Shown here one piece after another: positions 25,529 through 36,500 of a stretch of 44,307 bases of DNA. Source of the stretch: Clostridia bacterium (GTDB lineage Bacteria > Bacillota > Clostridia > Oscillospirales > Acutalibacteraceae); contig JAFRJS010000087.1 of assembly GCA_017432165.1 (NCBI GenBank), positions 1 to 44,307 of the forward strand, written 5' to 3'. Each line of letters starts with the position of its first letter. Position 1 is the stretch's first letter. The position numbers and the translations under genes were made by a program. The notes under the pieces were generated by a model. The model did no database searches. It was not told the DNA's origin and saw nothing but the letters and a program-made list of their open reading frames with translations.

Positions 25529-26733
25529 ATTAAATTATCTTCTTCAAAAAGTTTGCTGTGTATTATGTTTAAAGATTTGTGCGCATAAGAAGACGGCACA
25601 ATAATAGAAACTCTGTTGTTTGTGCACGCAACCATTTCGGTTTCAATTTCGGATTCGGATAATGCCTGAAATACTATGGAAGCTGTATTTATATTGTAGC
25701 TGCCGAATAAATTGATAATAGAAATTTCAGATTTATTTTTTTCGTAGAATATTTGGTTTTCATCTTTTAAATGGTTTTTGAGTATTTCTATTGTTTGGGG
25801 TAAATCTTCTTCTTTTATAACAAAAGTTGTACTGCCGGAAGATGTTTTCCCAACGGGTTTTAAAGAGTTTTCTATTTTAATATTTTTTAAAAGAGGCGCA
25901 ATGTTTTCAGAAAATGTTTTTTGGTTTATATCAGAGATTAAAACTTTTACAAGGTTATTTTTTAACGAAATTCCGCTAATATGATTAGATGGTAAATTTG
26001 GAATATCTTTAACTAATGTTCCGCTTGAATTATTTGATGTGCTGGAAAGGACCTCAATTTCAACTCCATATTTTTTTGCCGCTTCAATGGACCGTTCATT
26101 TAAAACCTGTGCGCCGTAATTAGAAAGAGCAAACATTTCATCGTACGATATAGTGCTAATTTTTTTTGCAGCAGGGACTATTCTTGGGTCGGCAGTATAA
26201 ACGCCGTCAACGTCGGTGTAAATTTTGCACATATCTGCTTTAACCGCTGCCGCAACGGCAACTGCGCTGGTGTCTGAACCGCCGCGCCCGAGTGTTGTTA
26301 TGTCTTCATTTTCGTCAATACCTTGAAATCCTGCAATTACAACGATGTTTTTTTTGGCTAATTCTTTTTTTATTCTTTCGGTATTTATTTTGGAAATTTT
26401 TGCGCTATAGTGGCAAGAATCGGTTAAAAATCCGGCTTGCCACCCCGTTAAAGAAACAGCTTTAAAGCCGAATTTTTCTATAGCCATGCAAAGAAGTGAA
26501 ATGGAAATTTGCTCCCCGGTTGAAAGTAAAACATCCATCTCACGTTTAGATGCATTAGGATTAATACTCCTAGCGGTTTTTATTAATTTGTCGGTTGTGT
26601 CGCCTTGAGCAGATACAACAACGATAACATCATGCCCTTTGGAGTGCAGGTCGGTGACTTTTTTTGCAACGTTAAACAAATGGTGATTATCCGCAACGGA
26701 AGTCCCGCCAAATTTTTGTACTATAAGGCTCAT
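25525..26733 (-). CDS. lysC: Aspartate kinase
   Basis: This 402-residue enzyme makes aspartyl phosphate from aspartate, the first step to lysine, diaminopimelate, methionine and threonine. The N-terminal kinase domain shows IVQKFGGTSVAD, VVVSAQGDTTDKL and TLGRGGSDTSAVAVAAA. Two ACT domains for allosteric feedback follow from about residue 265. The length matches the monofunctional lysine-sensitive type. The ribosome binding site is AGGGAG. No other pathway gene lies nearby. Diaminopimelate supply would serve the cell wall acted on by the PBP and the M14 peptidase encoded further along. Confidence 0.96.
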   Translation of the reverse strand: MSLIVQKFGGTSVADNHHLFNVAKKVTDLHSKGHDVIVVVSAQGDTTDKLIKTARSINPNASKREMDVLLSTGEQISISLLCMAIEKFGFKAVSLTGWQAGFLTDSCHYSAKISKINTERIKKELAKKNIVVIAGFQGIDENEDITTLGRGGSDTSAVAVAAAVKADMCKIYTDVDGVYTADPRIVPAAKKISTISYDEMFALSNYGAQVLNERSIEAAKKYGVEIEVLSSTSNNSSGTLVKDIPNLPSNHISGISLKNNLVKVLISDINQKTFSENIAPLLKNIKIENSLKPVGKTSSGSTTFVIKEEDLPQTIEILKNHLKDENQIFYEKNKSEISIINLFGSYNINTASIVFQALSESEIETEMVACTNNRVSIIVPSSYAHKSLNIIHSKLFEEDNLI

Positions 26734-26804
26734 AAATTTCAGCTCCCTAAGGATTTTAAATAATAAATTTTATAATCTATTCTATGTGAAAAATCTTTTT
26801 ATTG

Positions 26805-26839
26805 ATAACTTTATTAATTTCAAAGGTTTATAAAGTTAT
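26805..26839. repeat. AT-rich inverted repeat after the PBP gene
   Basis: ATAACTTTAT (26805-26814) and ATAAAGTTAT (26830-26839) form a perfect 10-bp stem with a 15-base loop, touching the PBP stop codon. There is no T-run on the minus strand, so as a terminator it would be weak. Confidence 0.45.
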
Positions 26840-29097
26840 TATTCATTGGGCTTTTCTTCTTTTTTGGTGCTTTCATTAGATTCAGCGGGATTTTTTTCTT
26901 CTTTTTCCGGCTGAGGCTGTTCGCTGTTTTCATTTTTTTCGTCAGTATTTTGAACTGCTCCGGAATGCGAACCGCATGGTGAAGGCATAGCGCTGGCGGA
27001 ATAATATCCCGTTGCCGTTGACGGGCAAAAAGAAGTTGCAAGATTTCCGCTTTGTTTGCAATATGTGGCGGTTACTGTATTTTTGTCAAAAGTAAAGTTG
27101 ATGTTTTGTTTTCCTTCCAAATATTTAGTCATAATATGCTTCCAAATTCTAATCGCTGCGGCGGTTTCATGAATTCTTTTTGGGTTGTCGTAGCCTGTCC
27201 ATATTCCTGCAACGGCGTATGGACTCATGCCAATGAACCAGCTGTCGTAATCGTCGTTTGTAGTACCTGTTTTACCCACGATTTCCCAGCCAGGTATATT
27301 TGCCGAACGTCCGGTACCCTCGGGGCCTATTACAACATTTCTTAAAAGTCTGTTCATTATATTTGCGGTGGTTGGGGCTATTACTTGTTCGGCGGGTGAT
27401 TCTCTGTTGTCCAGAATTACTTTGTCGTTTCTATCTGTAACGTAGAAATAGGTGTATGATTTTCTGAATTTTCCGCCGTTACCGAAAATTTGGAATGCAG
27501 TTGTCATTTCTCTTGGGGTTACGCCGTAGTGTGTGCCGCCTGTTGCAAGGGCAGCAAGAGATACTGCATCGCTACTGTCTAAACTGTTAATTTTTAATTT
27601 TTTGGTCAAAAAGTCGTAGCTTTTTGCCGGAGTAAGTGCCTTTATTACCTGCGCAACGGGGGCGTTTGCTGATTTTTCTATTGCCCACTGAAGTGTTACT
27701 TTCCCTTTATAGCTTTTGTACCAGTTGTCAGGCCAATTTCTTACCCCGTGGCCTGTTTCAACTTGAAGTGGTTCGTCAGGAATTAACGAAGAATAATTGT
27801 ACATGCCGCAATCTATTGCAGGTGCATAAGCGGATATAGGTTTAATTGTTGAACCTGGTTGACGTTTTGCGCTGCAGGCTCTGTCATAAAGCAAATTGCC
27901 TGTTTTTTCTTTTCGTGAGCCTATTGTGGCTAAAATTCTGCCGTCTAATCCCATCATAATGTAGCCAAGTTCCAGGTTTTTATCGCCCGGCATAACGCTG
28001 CTGTTTTTAAGTGAATCTTCTGCTATTTTTTGAGCCTTTACATCCATAGCACTGTAGATTTTCAGTCCTTGTTTGTAAATCATGTCTTCGGCTGTAGATT
28101 TTCCGATATTATATTTTTCGCAAAGGTCGTTTATAACGTCCTTAAGAAGAACTTCCATGTACCAATTTCTGGTGTTTTGGGTATTGTTGTTTTGTGAAGA
28201 ATTGTTTCCGTTTTCTTCAAATTTCATGTTGTCTGATTCTTGTTTTGCCGCGTTATATTCATCTTGAGAAATTTTTTCTTGCTCAAGCATTTCTTTTAAA
28301 ACTATTTCACGTCTGGATTTATTTTTTTCCGGGTGAAAAAGAGGATTGTATGCAGTTGGATTCTGTGTTATGCCGGCAATTGCTGCGCACTGAGCCAACG
28401 AGCAGTCTTGGATATTTTTATTAAAATATGCATTTGCTGCCGCTTGAACACCGCGGTTTCCTCCGCCAAAATTTACAACATTTAAGTAAGATTCCAAAAT
28501 TTCATCTTTGGAATACCTTTTTTCAAGTTCGCCGGCACGGAATATTTCACGCAGTTTTCGTGTTAAGCTTGGCTGATTGTCTTCTGTTATGTTTTTAACC
28601 AGCTGTTGGGTAAGCGTGGAGCCGCCGTAACTTGCCGTACCTTTTAAAAGGTTTCCTGCTGCTCCCATAGTTCTAAACCAATCTATTCCTTTGTGGTCGT
28701 AAAATCTTTTGTCTTCTATTGCAACAATTGCATTTTTCATGTTTTTTGGTATATCTTTAAAGTCAATCCAAACACGGTTTTCAGTGTTATACACCTTGTC
28801 GTATTCTTCCGGTTCGCCTTTTTCGTTATTTACATAAACAAAACTTGTAAGAGACATTTTTGATGCTGTTATGTTCAGTGCTATATCGTTTTCAAGAATT
28901 GTAGATTTATAAGAATTAAGCGAAACAAGCACAATTCCACTTGTTAAAAAAGTTATGGCGACTATGCTTATAAATAATCTCCATAAAATACTAAAACTTG
29001 AAAGGAATATTCTAATACCTTTGTTTTTGCTGGGTTTCTTATTTAAAAACTTATGATTAATTGTATCTCCGAAACGGCTTATGTCTGTTTTGCGCAT
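26839..29097 (-). CDS. Class A penicillin-binding protein (glycosyltransferase/transpeptidase)
   Basis: A 752-residue PBP1A-type enzyme that polymerises glycan strands and cross-links peptides outside the membrane. A cytoplasmic tail is followed by one membrane anchor (about residues 35-60). The GT51 domain has AIEDKRFYDHKGIDWFRT and GGSTLTQQLVKN. The transpeptidase has the serine motif STIK in KRQPGSTIKP, SAN in EKSANAPVAQ, and KTGT in VGKTGTTNDDYDSWF. The C-terminus is a Cys-containing segment followed by a low-complexity acidic tail rich in Glu, Lys, Asn and Pro. I chose ATG 29097 because AAAAGAGG lies five bases upstream; the longer reading adds codons across that site. Confidence 0.95.
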   Translation of the reverse strand: MRKTDISRFGDTINHKFLNKKPSKNKGIRIFLSSFSILWRLFISIVAITFLTSGIVLVSLNSYKSTILENDIALNITASKMSLTSFVYVNNEKGEPEEYDKVYNTENRVWIDFKDIPKNMKNAIVAIEDKRFYDHKGIDWFRTMGAAGNLLKGTASYGGSTLTQQLVKNITEDNQPSLTRKLREIFRAGELEKRYSKDEILESYLNVVNFGGGNRGVQAAANAYFNKNIQDCSLAQCAAIAGITQNPTAYNPLFHPEKNKSRREIVLKEMLEQEKISQDEYNAAKQESDNMKFEENGNNSSQNNNTQNTRNWYMEVLLKDVINDLCEKYNIGKSTAEDMIYKQGLKIYSAMDVKAQKIAEDSLKNSSVMPGDKNLELGYIMMGLDGRILATIGSRKEKTGNLLYDRACSAKRQPGSTIKPISAYAPAIDCGMYNYSSLIPDEPLQVETGHGVRNWPDNWYKSYKGKVTLQWAIEKSANAPVAQVIKALTPAKSYDFLTKKLKINSLDSSDAVSLAALATGGTHYGVTPREMTTAFQIFGNGGKFRKSYTYFYVTDRNDKVILDNRESPAEQVIAPTTANIMNRLLRNVVIGPEGTGRSANIPGWEIVGKTGTTNDDYDSWFIGMSPYAVAGIWTGYDNPKRIHETAAAIRIWKHIMTKYLEGKQNINFTFDKNTVTATYCKQSGNLATSFCPSTATGYYSASAMPSPCGSHSGAVQNTDEKNENSEQPQPEKEEKNPAESNESTKKEEKPNE

Positions 29098-29207
29098 TTT
29101 AAACCTCTTTTCTTTAATCCATAAAATCAATTAAATACACAAAAACAGAATACCACAAAAAGCACTAAATAGTCAATAATCACATGTATTTAATATGTAA
29201 CGACTTT

Positions 29208-30428
29208 TCACGCAAGCCGCATAACGGCGGCATATACCTTGGATATTTCGTACCAAGTTGCGTAGTCCACCGAACCCGTTTGTGGAAGATTGAATATCTC
29301 TTGAAATTTTTTCACGGCATCTACCGTGCTTTGCCCGTAAACTCCATCTACTGCGATTTTATTTATTGCCGGATAATTATTGCTGATGGAATTGAGTTGC
29401 CTTTGAATGGTTCTTACATTTTCGCCCACTGATCCGGACTCAAGCGCATTTCCCGGGAAAGAAATCGGCACCCCTGCAATCTGGTCTGCATATTCTGTGT
29501 AAATTTCTGTGCCGTAGTAGGTTCGTAAAATGTCTATGTAATTAAGCCCGTTTTCCGCTAATTCTTTTGAACCCCACTGAGAAAGCCACCCGGGGCAAGT
29601 TACATTTTTTCCGTCGCAGTACTGAGTAAAAAGCGGCTGCTCAATTTGAGGCTTTGTAATATACAGGGAAAACATTTCGTCCACAATATTAGAAATTTCT
29701 TCAAAAATATTTCTTTGATAAACGAATTTTTGGTCGTACGCTGTGGTGGACGTAACAGTAAAATTTTTTCCTCTGCTTCGGTACCATTCTGTATAGACTC
29801 TGTTTAAGGTAAATGATGTTATCGTAAGAATATTTGCTTTGATGCATTCTTCTGGCCATGTGGCGTAAATTTCGCTGCTTGCAACATTTTTAATATAGTC
29901 TTTGTATGGTATCCAGTAGTTAGGTGCCGAGTCGTCATCGGGATTTCCGTCATGAACCACAATGTATTCCGGTACAACTATTTTGTCTAGTATTACAAAG
30001 CCTTCTGCCACGGGCAGTGTTTTCACGGGGCTTTCGGCAATTTTGGGCGGAAAATCCCCGTAAAGAGTATGTGGCGGTATTGGATAAACAAAGTCCTGTA
30101 TATTATTTTCATTTGTTTTTTTCATAAACACGTTTTGTACTGCCGTAGTGTTTGGCAAAACCTGAATATTTTCTATTGTTACGGGGTCAAAACCTTCTTT
30201 GCTGACGTTTATAGTGTATTCTGTGTAAGGCTGCGGGGAGTTTGGCTGCATGGAGTATTCCTCCGGTGGGGTTTCTAAATTAATAATATCGGAATTTCCC
30301 GAAGAATTTGTGGTAAGATTTTCAATTATATTTTTTGTTTTTGAATTTGTTATCGTTACGCTCGAACCTTCCAGTGGAAAACCGACTGTTTCGCTAAATA
30401 TATTAACTTGTAATCTCCCAGTGCTCAT
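29208..30428 (-). CDS. SleC-like spore cortex protein with SpoIID/LytB and peptidoglycan-binding domains
   Basis: A 406-residue protein closely resembling the clostridial SleC-type family as I remember it. An N-terminal beta domain (GRLQVNIFSETVGFPLEGSS, to about residue 105) comes first. A SpoIID/LytB-like region follows (VPEYIVVHDGNPDDDSAPNY, YIKNVASSEIYATWPEECIK, CPGWLSQWGS). The C-terminal peptidoglycan-binding domain (about 330-400) reads GENVRTIQRQLNSISNNYP and VDGVYGQSTVDAVKKFQ. SleC degrades spore cortex on germination. There is no obvious signal peptide, which fits a protein packed into the spore by the mother cell. It supports sporulation together with the ger operon. Confidence 0.85.
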   Translation of the reverse strand: MSTGRLQVNIFSETVGFPLEGSSVTITNSKTKNIIENLTTNSSGNSDIINLETPPEEYSMQPNSPQPYTEYTINVSKEGFDPVTIENIQVLPNTTAVQNVFMKKTNENNIQDFVYPIPPHTLYGDFPPKIAESPVKTLPVAEGFVILDKIVVPEYIVVHDGNPDDDSAPNYWIPYKDYIKNVASSEIYATWPEECIKANILTITSFTLNRVYTEWYRSRGKNFTVTSTTAYDQKFVYQRNIFEEISNIVDEMFSLYITKPQIEQPLFTQYCDGKNVTCPGWLSQWGSKELAENGLNYIDILRTYYGTEIYTEYADQIAGVPISFPGNALESGSVGENVRTIQRQLNSISNNYPAINKIAVDGVYGQSTVDAVKKFQEIFNLPQTGSVDYATWYEISKVYAAVMRLA

Positions 30429-30490
30429 ATTTTAAATCACGCTCCAAAATAATACTTAATAAATAAAATGACGGGGAGGATGTTTTTATG

Positions 30491-30526
30491 AACAAAAAAG
30501 CCCCCTTACTTATTAAAAGTAAGGGG
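30491..30526 (-). terminator. Intrinsic terminator after the giant surface protein gene
   Basis: A 10-bp stem CCCCTTACTT / AAGTAAGGGG (30502-30511 with 30517-30526) has a 5-base loop. On the minus strand it is followed by GCTTTTTTG. It separates the giant gene from the SleC-like gene. Confidence 0.9.
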
Positions 30527-30542
30527 AGAGAAGGGCTGGATT

Positions 30543-33500
30543 TTATTCACTTTGTTGATGCTTTTTTGCCAAGAGTAATATTAGCCAAATTGCTCCTGAA
30601 CCGAATAAAAGAATTAATAGTACCACTAAAAATTCGTTGTTTAAAGCCCATTTGTAGAATTTTTGCCACCAAGAAATTGTAGTGATTCCATATTCGGACG
30701 AATCGCTGCTATTTCCGGTTGATACTAACGAACTATCCGGCTGTGTTAAATCTCCAATTTGAGACACTACACCTTCGCCAAGCAAAGTTTTTAATTCTTC
30801 TTCGTTTTCCACAAGCCCGGAAACCGATATTTGAGTGCTTGAAGGGTTTTCTGCATAATTAGGTATTTTCTTTGCTGCAAGTCCAAACAAGCTAAATGAA
30901 GTCGCTGTGAATTTAACGTTATTGTCAGTTATATTTACGTCAAGATATTCAATATTTCCGCTAGATTTTTCATGTGCGATAACCACGTTTTGATATCCCG
31001 TAAGGTCGCCCGGTGCAGGCATTGTAACGTCAACGGTTTTTCCGTATGGAAGCTCATAAGTTTTGCCGGTTAATAAGTCCAGCAAATATATATCATAAAG
31101 GTTTATCAGTTCGCGTCTGTCTATTTTGGAATTTAAATAATTCATTTTTTCTTCATCTTTTGTAAGTTCTGTGGCTATTACTTTTATATTCCAATCAACG
31201 CCGTTAACGTATATGCTTCCTGATCTATGATTAAGTTCGCCGGCTTCTTTTTGAGCTTTTTGCAGTGCGGCTATATTTGTAACTTGTTCTTTTTCCTCGT
31301 CGGATAGATTTTCGTAAGTCAGCGTGGCTTTAACGACGCTGTTTACGTCTTCATCCGTTACTACGGGGTCAGGCACGTTGTTTACGTCTTCCATAGTGAT
31401 TTCTTCCGGGTTTTTGTTTACGTTTTTTACGGTTATCGTGATGTCGCTGTTTATGTTGGTAACCGTATAAATTCCTGCGCTTTCTGCAATTACTTTATTG
31501 TCGTTCATCATAACAAGCGGGGTTGACTTGTCGTAAGCGTCCATTAAAGTGATTTTAAAGTAAAGCGATTCGCCGTATTCTACATCAAGGGAATTTTCAA
31601 ATGGTTTGTTTTTATTGTTTTTATAGATTACTCCTTCTGTGGCTACAAAAGTTGCTTTGTAGGTGTTTTTCTTAACGCCCGAAACTTCAATTATTTTATT
31701 TTCAGTGATGTTTGGTATTGTATATTTGCCGGAAGCATCAGGAACAATCGGATTTAAAACACCTTTTACCGTAACTGTGGGTGATGCTTTGTTGTATGCA
31801 CTATCCAGTGAGAGATAGAAGCTTAGGTCATCCCCGTGCGCCATTGTTAAATTGGTTTGCATGGTGTCTCCGTTTTGGTCAACGCATTTTACGCCCTCAG
31901 TAAGCCTTATTTCCACAGAATATTTTGTTTTTTCCACGTTTTCCAAGGTTACCGTGTAATCTTCCGTTACGTCTTCTATTGTGTAAACATCATTAGACGG
32001 GAATAATTGCTGCCTTGTTCCGGAAACGTCTTTTTTTGCAAAGAGTTTCATGCCCGAAATATCGTAACCTTCGTCGGCTTTTACTTTAAAGCTGAATGTT
32101 TGCCCGTGCAAAGCCGTTTGGGTAATATATTCTTTTGAAGTGTCTTCGTCAAGGGGATTAATTCCGTACTTGTCTTGGAATATAATTCCCTTGGAATTAT
32201 AAAGTTTTATAGTGTGCTTTTTGTAATCCAGGCCTTCTGCATATATACGGCAGTTTTCTTTTATTTCTGTAATGGTATATATGTTTGGGTTTGCGTCTTT
32301 GTATAGTTCTTCATCGGGGTACTCATTATGCATATCTTTGTGGCTTTTTAGTATTTCAGTGTCTTTCCCGGAAGAATACTCCAGTTTTAAATGGTAATCA
32401 TTTTCCGATTTTTCATACGAATCTTGAATTTCTGTTTTAAATGTGAAAGTATCGCCGTATTTTAATTCTTTTTCGCTACCCAAATCATTATCTTTCGAAT
32501 CTTTAAACGAAATACCCTCGTGTTGTGTGAAAACTAATTTACAGTTAATTTTTTCAATGTTTTCCACTTTTACTGTAGTGTTTTCGGAAATGTTTTTAAT
32601 TTTGTATTGTCCGTTTGTATATTCAATTGGTATGCCGTTGGCCAAAGCCGCTAAATTTGAGGAGCTGTATCCTTCGTTTTCTTGTATTGTAAAGTTTATA
32701 TTATACCCGTAAGGTTTCCTGAGTATAAAATAGTTGGCGTCCACCGGTTTGTCTTCCGGTAAAGCTTTGTCTTTTAAAGGGTTGCCGTCACTGTCTAAAT
32801 ATTCGAATGCGGGATCTTCGATAAACGTAACAGCTATCGTTCTTTTTTTACGTGAGGCCGTCAAAGTAATATCGCCGCTTAGATTTTTTATTTCGTATCT
32901 ATTTCTTATTGATTGTGTATTTGTTGTTCGTTTTATTGTTGAATTGTCTGTGAGCTCAGCACTTTCTATTTCATCATTGAGTGTTTTAACTTTGCCTTCA
33001 AACGCAATATCTAAGACTTCGTTATTTATATTATATCCTGTTTGTGGCTCGGTTTCAAAAGTGAAATCGCTTCCGGATTCAATGTCTTTTACCAAAAATT
33101 TTTCGCCGTCGGTAACGTCATAAAAGTTAGAAGCAAATAAATTACATCTTATGGAATATTTGTGTTTTTCCGGGGTGGGCATGCTTACTTTTAAATTGTC
33201 TGAATAAATGTTATCTATTGTATACAGGTAATCTCCTTCGGTTTCCATTTCTTTATGGCTTACTGTTCCAAAACCTTCGGGATAAACTTGCACACTTTCG
33301 GGCTTAAAATCATAGTTTTTATCCGCATGAATAATAAAATTAAATTTTGCGCTTGTCTTTACGTCGTCTGTTTCAACGGTGTAGCTGTTTTGGGTCATTT
33401 GGATTGATTTTTTTATTACGTCTTTACCTTGGTCGTCTTGTACGGTGTACGTTTCGTAAAAATCCAGCCCTTTTGTTTCAAGCGGAAATTCTATTTCGGA

Positions 33501-36500
33501 TTGTGTAGCGAATTCCGAGTTGCTAAATATCGGCGTTAAGGTTATTGTATCGTACATGTATGCAAAGTTTAAGCCTTCTTCATCTTTTTCGCCGTTTTCA
33601 TCGTATGCAGAAGTGGATGCCACATTGTTTTGATAATTGCTTCCGGTTAATTCAGTCCCCAGATATTGTTTAGGAGGTTTCATTTTTGGTGTGGCAGGGT
33701 AATAATATACATATATCGGGTAGTTGTCACCACGTGAGTAATGAGTGCCATTTTGGGTTCTGACGCTAATATTTGAGCCATGTAAATTGTTAAAAAATCT
33801 GGAATTGTATGAAAATGAATATCCGTTTGATGAATTTTCAGCATATGAATAATTATAATTTGCATTATTTAATTTATTAATATACGATGACTGTATATTG
33901 TAATTTAAATCACCGGTCATTAAGTTTTCTTTGTCGTGAGTTTCTTTATCAAAATTTAAGTTTTGGCTAATAAATAATGATGAAAAATCGCCATTAACAT
34001 TAGGGAAACGTGGGATTCCACTAGAATAAAGTTTAAAGTCGTCACTTGGGTGACCTTCTTCACGGGTAAAGAAAGATCCCCATTTTGCATTAATTTCTTT
34101 AAAGTGGTTAAATTTTCTGGTGCAAAGCGGATTTGACTTTGTTATGCCGGAAAATTCGTTTTCAAATAAAGTATCTGTATTAAAAAATTCAAACATAGTA
34201 GCAAAACTTTTGTTAAGAGAACTGCTAAACATAGAAGGAGTTACGGTTTTCTTTGTAATGGAATAAAAATCCGGGTTAGATAAGTAATCATGGTACTTTG
34301 AAGACCATTTAACTGTATCCTCATCATTAATTGAACTGTAACTTGCCGATGTGTTGTTTACGGTTTGGCCAACGTTGTTTTTTATTTGTTTCCGTTCGTC
34401 GCTTTCCTGATCTTCTTTGTGAGTTCCTAAAATATTAAAAATATCCTCGTCTGTTACTGTGTTGTTTTTTGTGCTGTCGAATCTTGTTCCGTCAACTTTA
34501 AAGCCCACAAAATTGTTTGCGTTGTTAATTGGCCCATAATCGAGTTTTATGTTAAAATTTTGTGGTCCAAAATAAGATTTGTTACCACTGAATCCTTGGC
34601 ATTTATTGTTGTTAAAGTCTGGGCCGCTTTCATTTTCGATTTTTTTAAATTGAACGTCAAATGATTTACCATCGTCAGATGCTGTGGCGCCGGAAATATC
34701 CGTTGGTTGATCTTTAAATTTAATTTCGTAATCGTTTGCTTTGTTGGCAGCGTCTGTGCCAAATGTATATTTTTTTGCCAATGACCAAGCTTTAATGGGG
34801 AGCAGGTTGTTATTTCCGCCTTTTGAAAACGAAACTTTTAGCGGTGAGATTATATTATTTACTGTGTATTGATTGTTTTCGTTAAATGTTTGAATGCTTC
34901 CTTCGTTACTATTTTTTATTGATATATCGGAATTATTGTTGCTGTTATTTTGGAATGTTATGCTGGAATCAACCGGGACTTCCAAAGAATCTATATTTTT
35001 GGCATCTTGGTAGACGCTTTGCCCGTCATTTATTTTATAAGATATGGTTGCATCGTCCGGGATACCGCTTTTTTCTATTGTTAGGGTGACGTTTTTACTT
35101 TTGTCGGGTTCAATTGTAATGGATTGGTTTTCTTGTATGTTAGAAATAGTGTAGTTACCGTTAAAGCCTTTTTTAAGCTGTGTATTATTGGCTTTTACCA
35201 TAAAGTTTTCATCTTCAAGCCCGCTTTTTAATTTAAAGGAGAAGTTGTCGCCTTTGTTTACGGTTTGACTTTGTGCCGATGCTTCGGCATATTCATATCC
35301 GGAAGCAAAGTTAACGTTTGAAGTCCCTTGTATGTTTCTTACGCTTAGTGTAGTATCAGATTTTATTGGCGAAACTTTGAATTTATTATTTTCCAAAGAA
35401 ACGTAAGGAGTTATATCCGCATTTACGTCCAAGTACATATTTTCGGCCGAATATCCTTCATTTGGTGTAACGGTTATTTCCAAGCTTCCGCCGTGTTCAA
35501 CGTTGTAAACTTTTGTGCCTAAATTTTGCGTATTTTCGTCAAGATGTACGTTTTGGCCCGATACATCAATTTTTGCATTTTTTAAATTCTGCGCAACGCT
35601 TACCGCATAAAGATTTTTTACGGGTTTAGACGTTTCAATTTTTACCGGTTGACGAATGTCTGTTATGGTGTAAAGGCCCGAGCATTCATCTTTTGAGTTT
35701 TCATTGTTTGGAGAGAGTAAAGTTTTTTCGCTTCCCAAAACGTTGTTTTTGTAAACTTCAATATCGCTAAAGTTTTGAGTGTATCCGTCGGCCTGTTTTA
35801 ACCTAAAAGAAAAAGAATTTCCATATTTAACGCTTGAATTTGTTATTTGATTTTCTCCGCTTTCATCAACAATTAAAATCCCGTGTTCTTGCGCCGGAAA
35901 ATATATAGGCACGTCTGTCCCTGAAAGCTCTTCTATGGTGGAAAGCTCTATATTTTCCGAAATATTATAAAGTGAGTAGTTATAGTTGTTTTTGTGCAAG
36001 ATTTTACTATTTGCAACCAAAGTTTTTTCTAAATTTTCATATTTAAAATCGTAATTTTCTCCGTAAAAAGCGGTAAATGAATTGCCGATTTCAAGAGCTT
36101 TATATTCATTTTCGCTTGATAATTTATATTCTATTGTGCCGGGGGTGCTGTTTTTTACACTGTATGTGTTTTTTTCTGCAGATTTGTTTATTTTTATATC
36201 GTAATCTTTATTTACGGGCGTGTTTAATTTTACTCCAGAGGTCGTTTGAGTTTTGTTTATAAATTCGTCTATTCCCTCTATGTCGTTAAAATCAAGCCCT
36301 GTTTGGGTGTATGGGGCGGTTCTTTCAATAATTACGTTTATTCCCATTCCATAAGTGAGATTATTTAATTCGTAAGAATTGGAATTTTCCGAAAAGTCCA
36401 TTTTTTTCTTTTCTAATTCATTTGAAAAATAATAATAAACATCAAGAGCCTCTTTTGTTTTTTGTGGTTCTTCTTTCATGGCTATTTTTAAGCTGTAATT

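Noticed and set aside
26805..26839. Inverted repeat as a definite terminator of the PBP gene
   Set aside because: The stem is A/T only for eight of ten pairs and no T-run follows on the minus strand. Recorded only as a repeat.
30488..30682. Plus-strand 64-residue frame with an ATG
   Set aside because: It covers the terminator hairpin and the antisense of the 3' end of the giant gene. The protein has no recognisable features.
33680..33865. Other long frames within the giant surface gene on either strand
   Set aside because: These are shadows in AT-rich coding DNA without ribosome binding sites.
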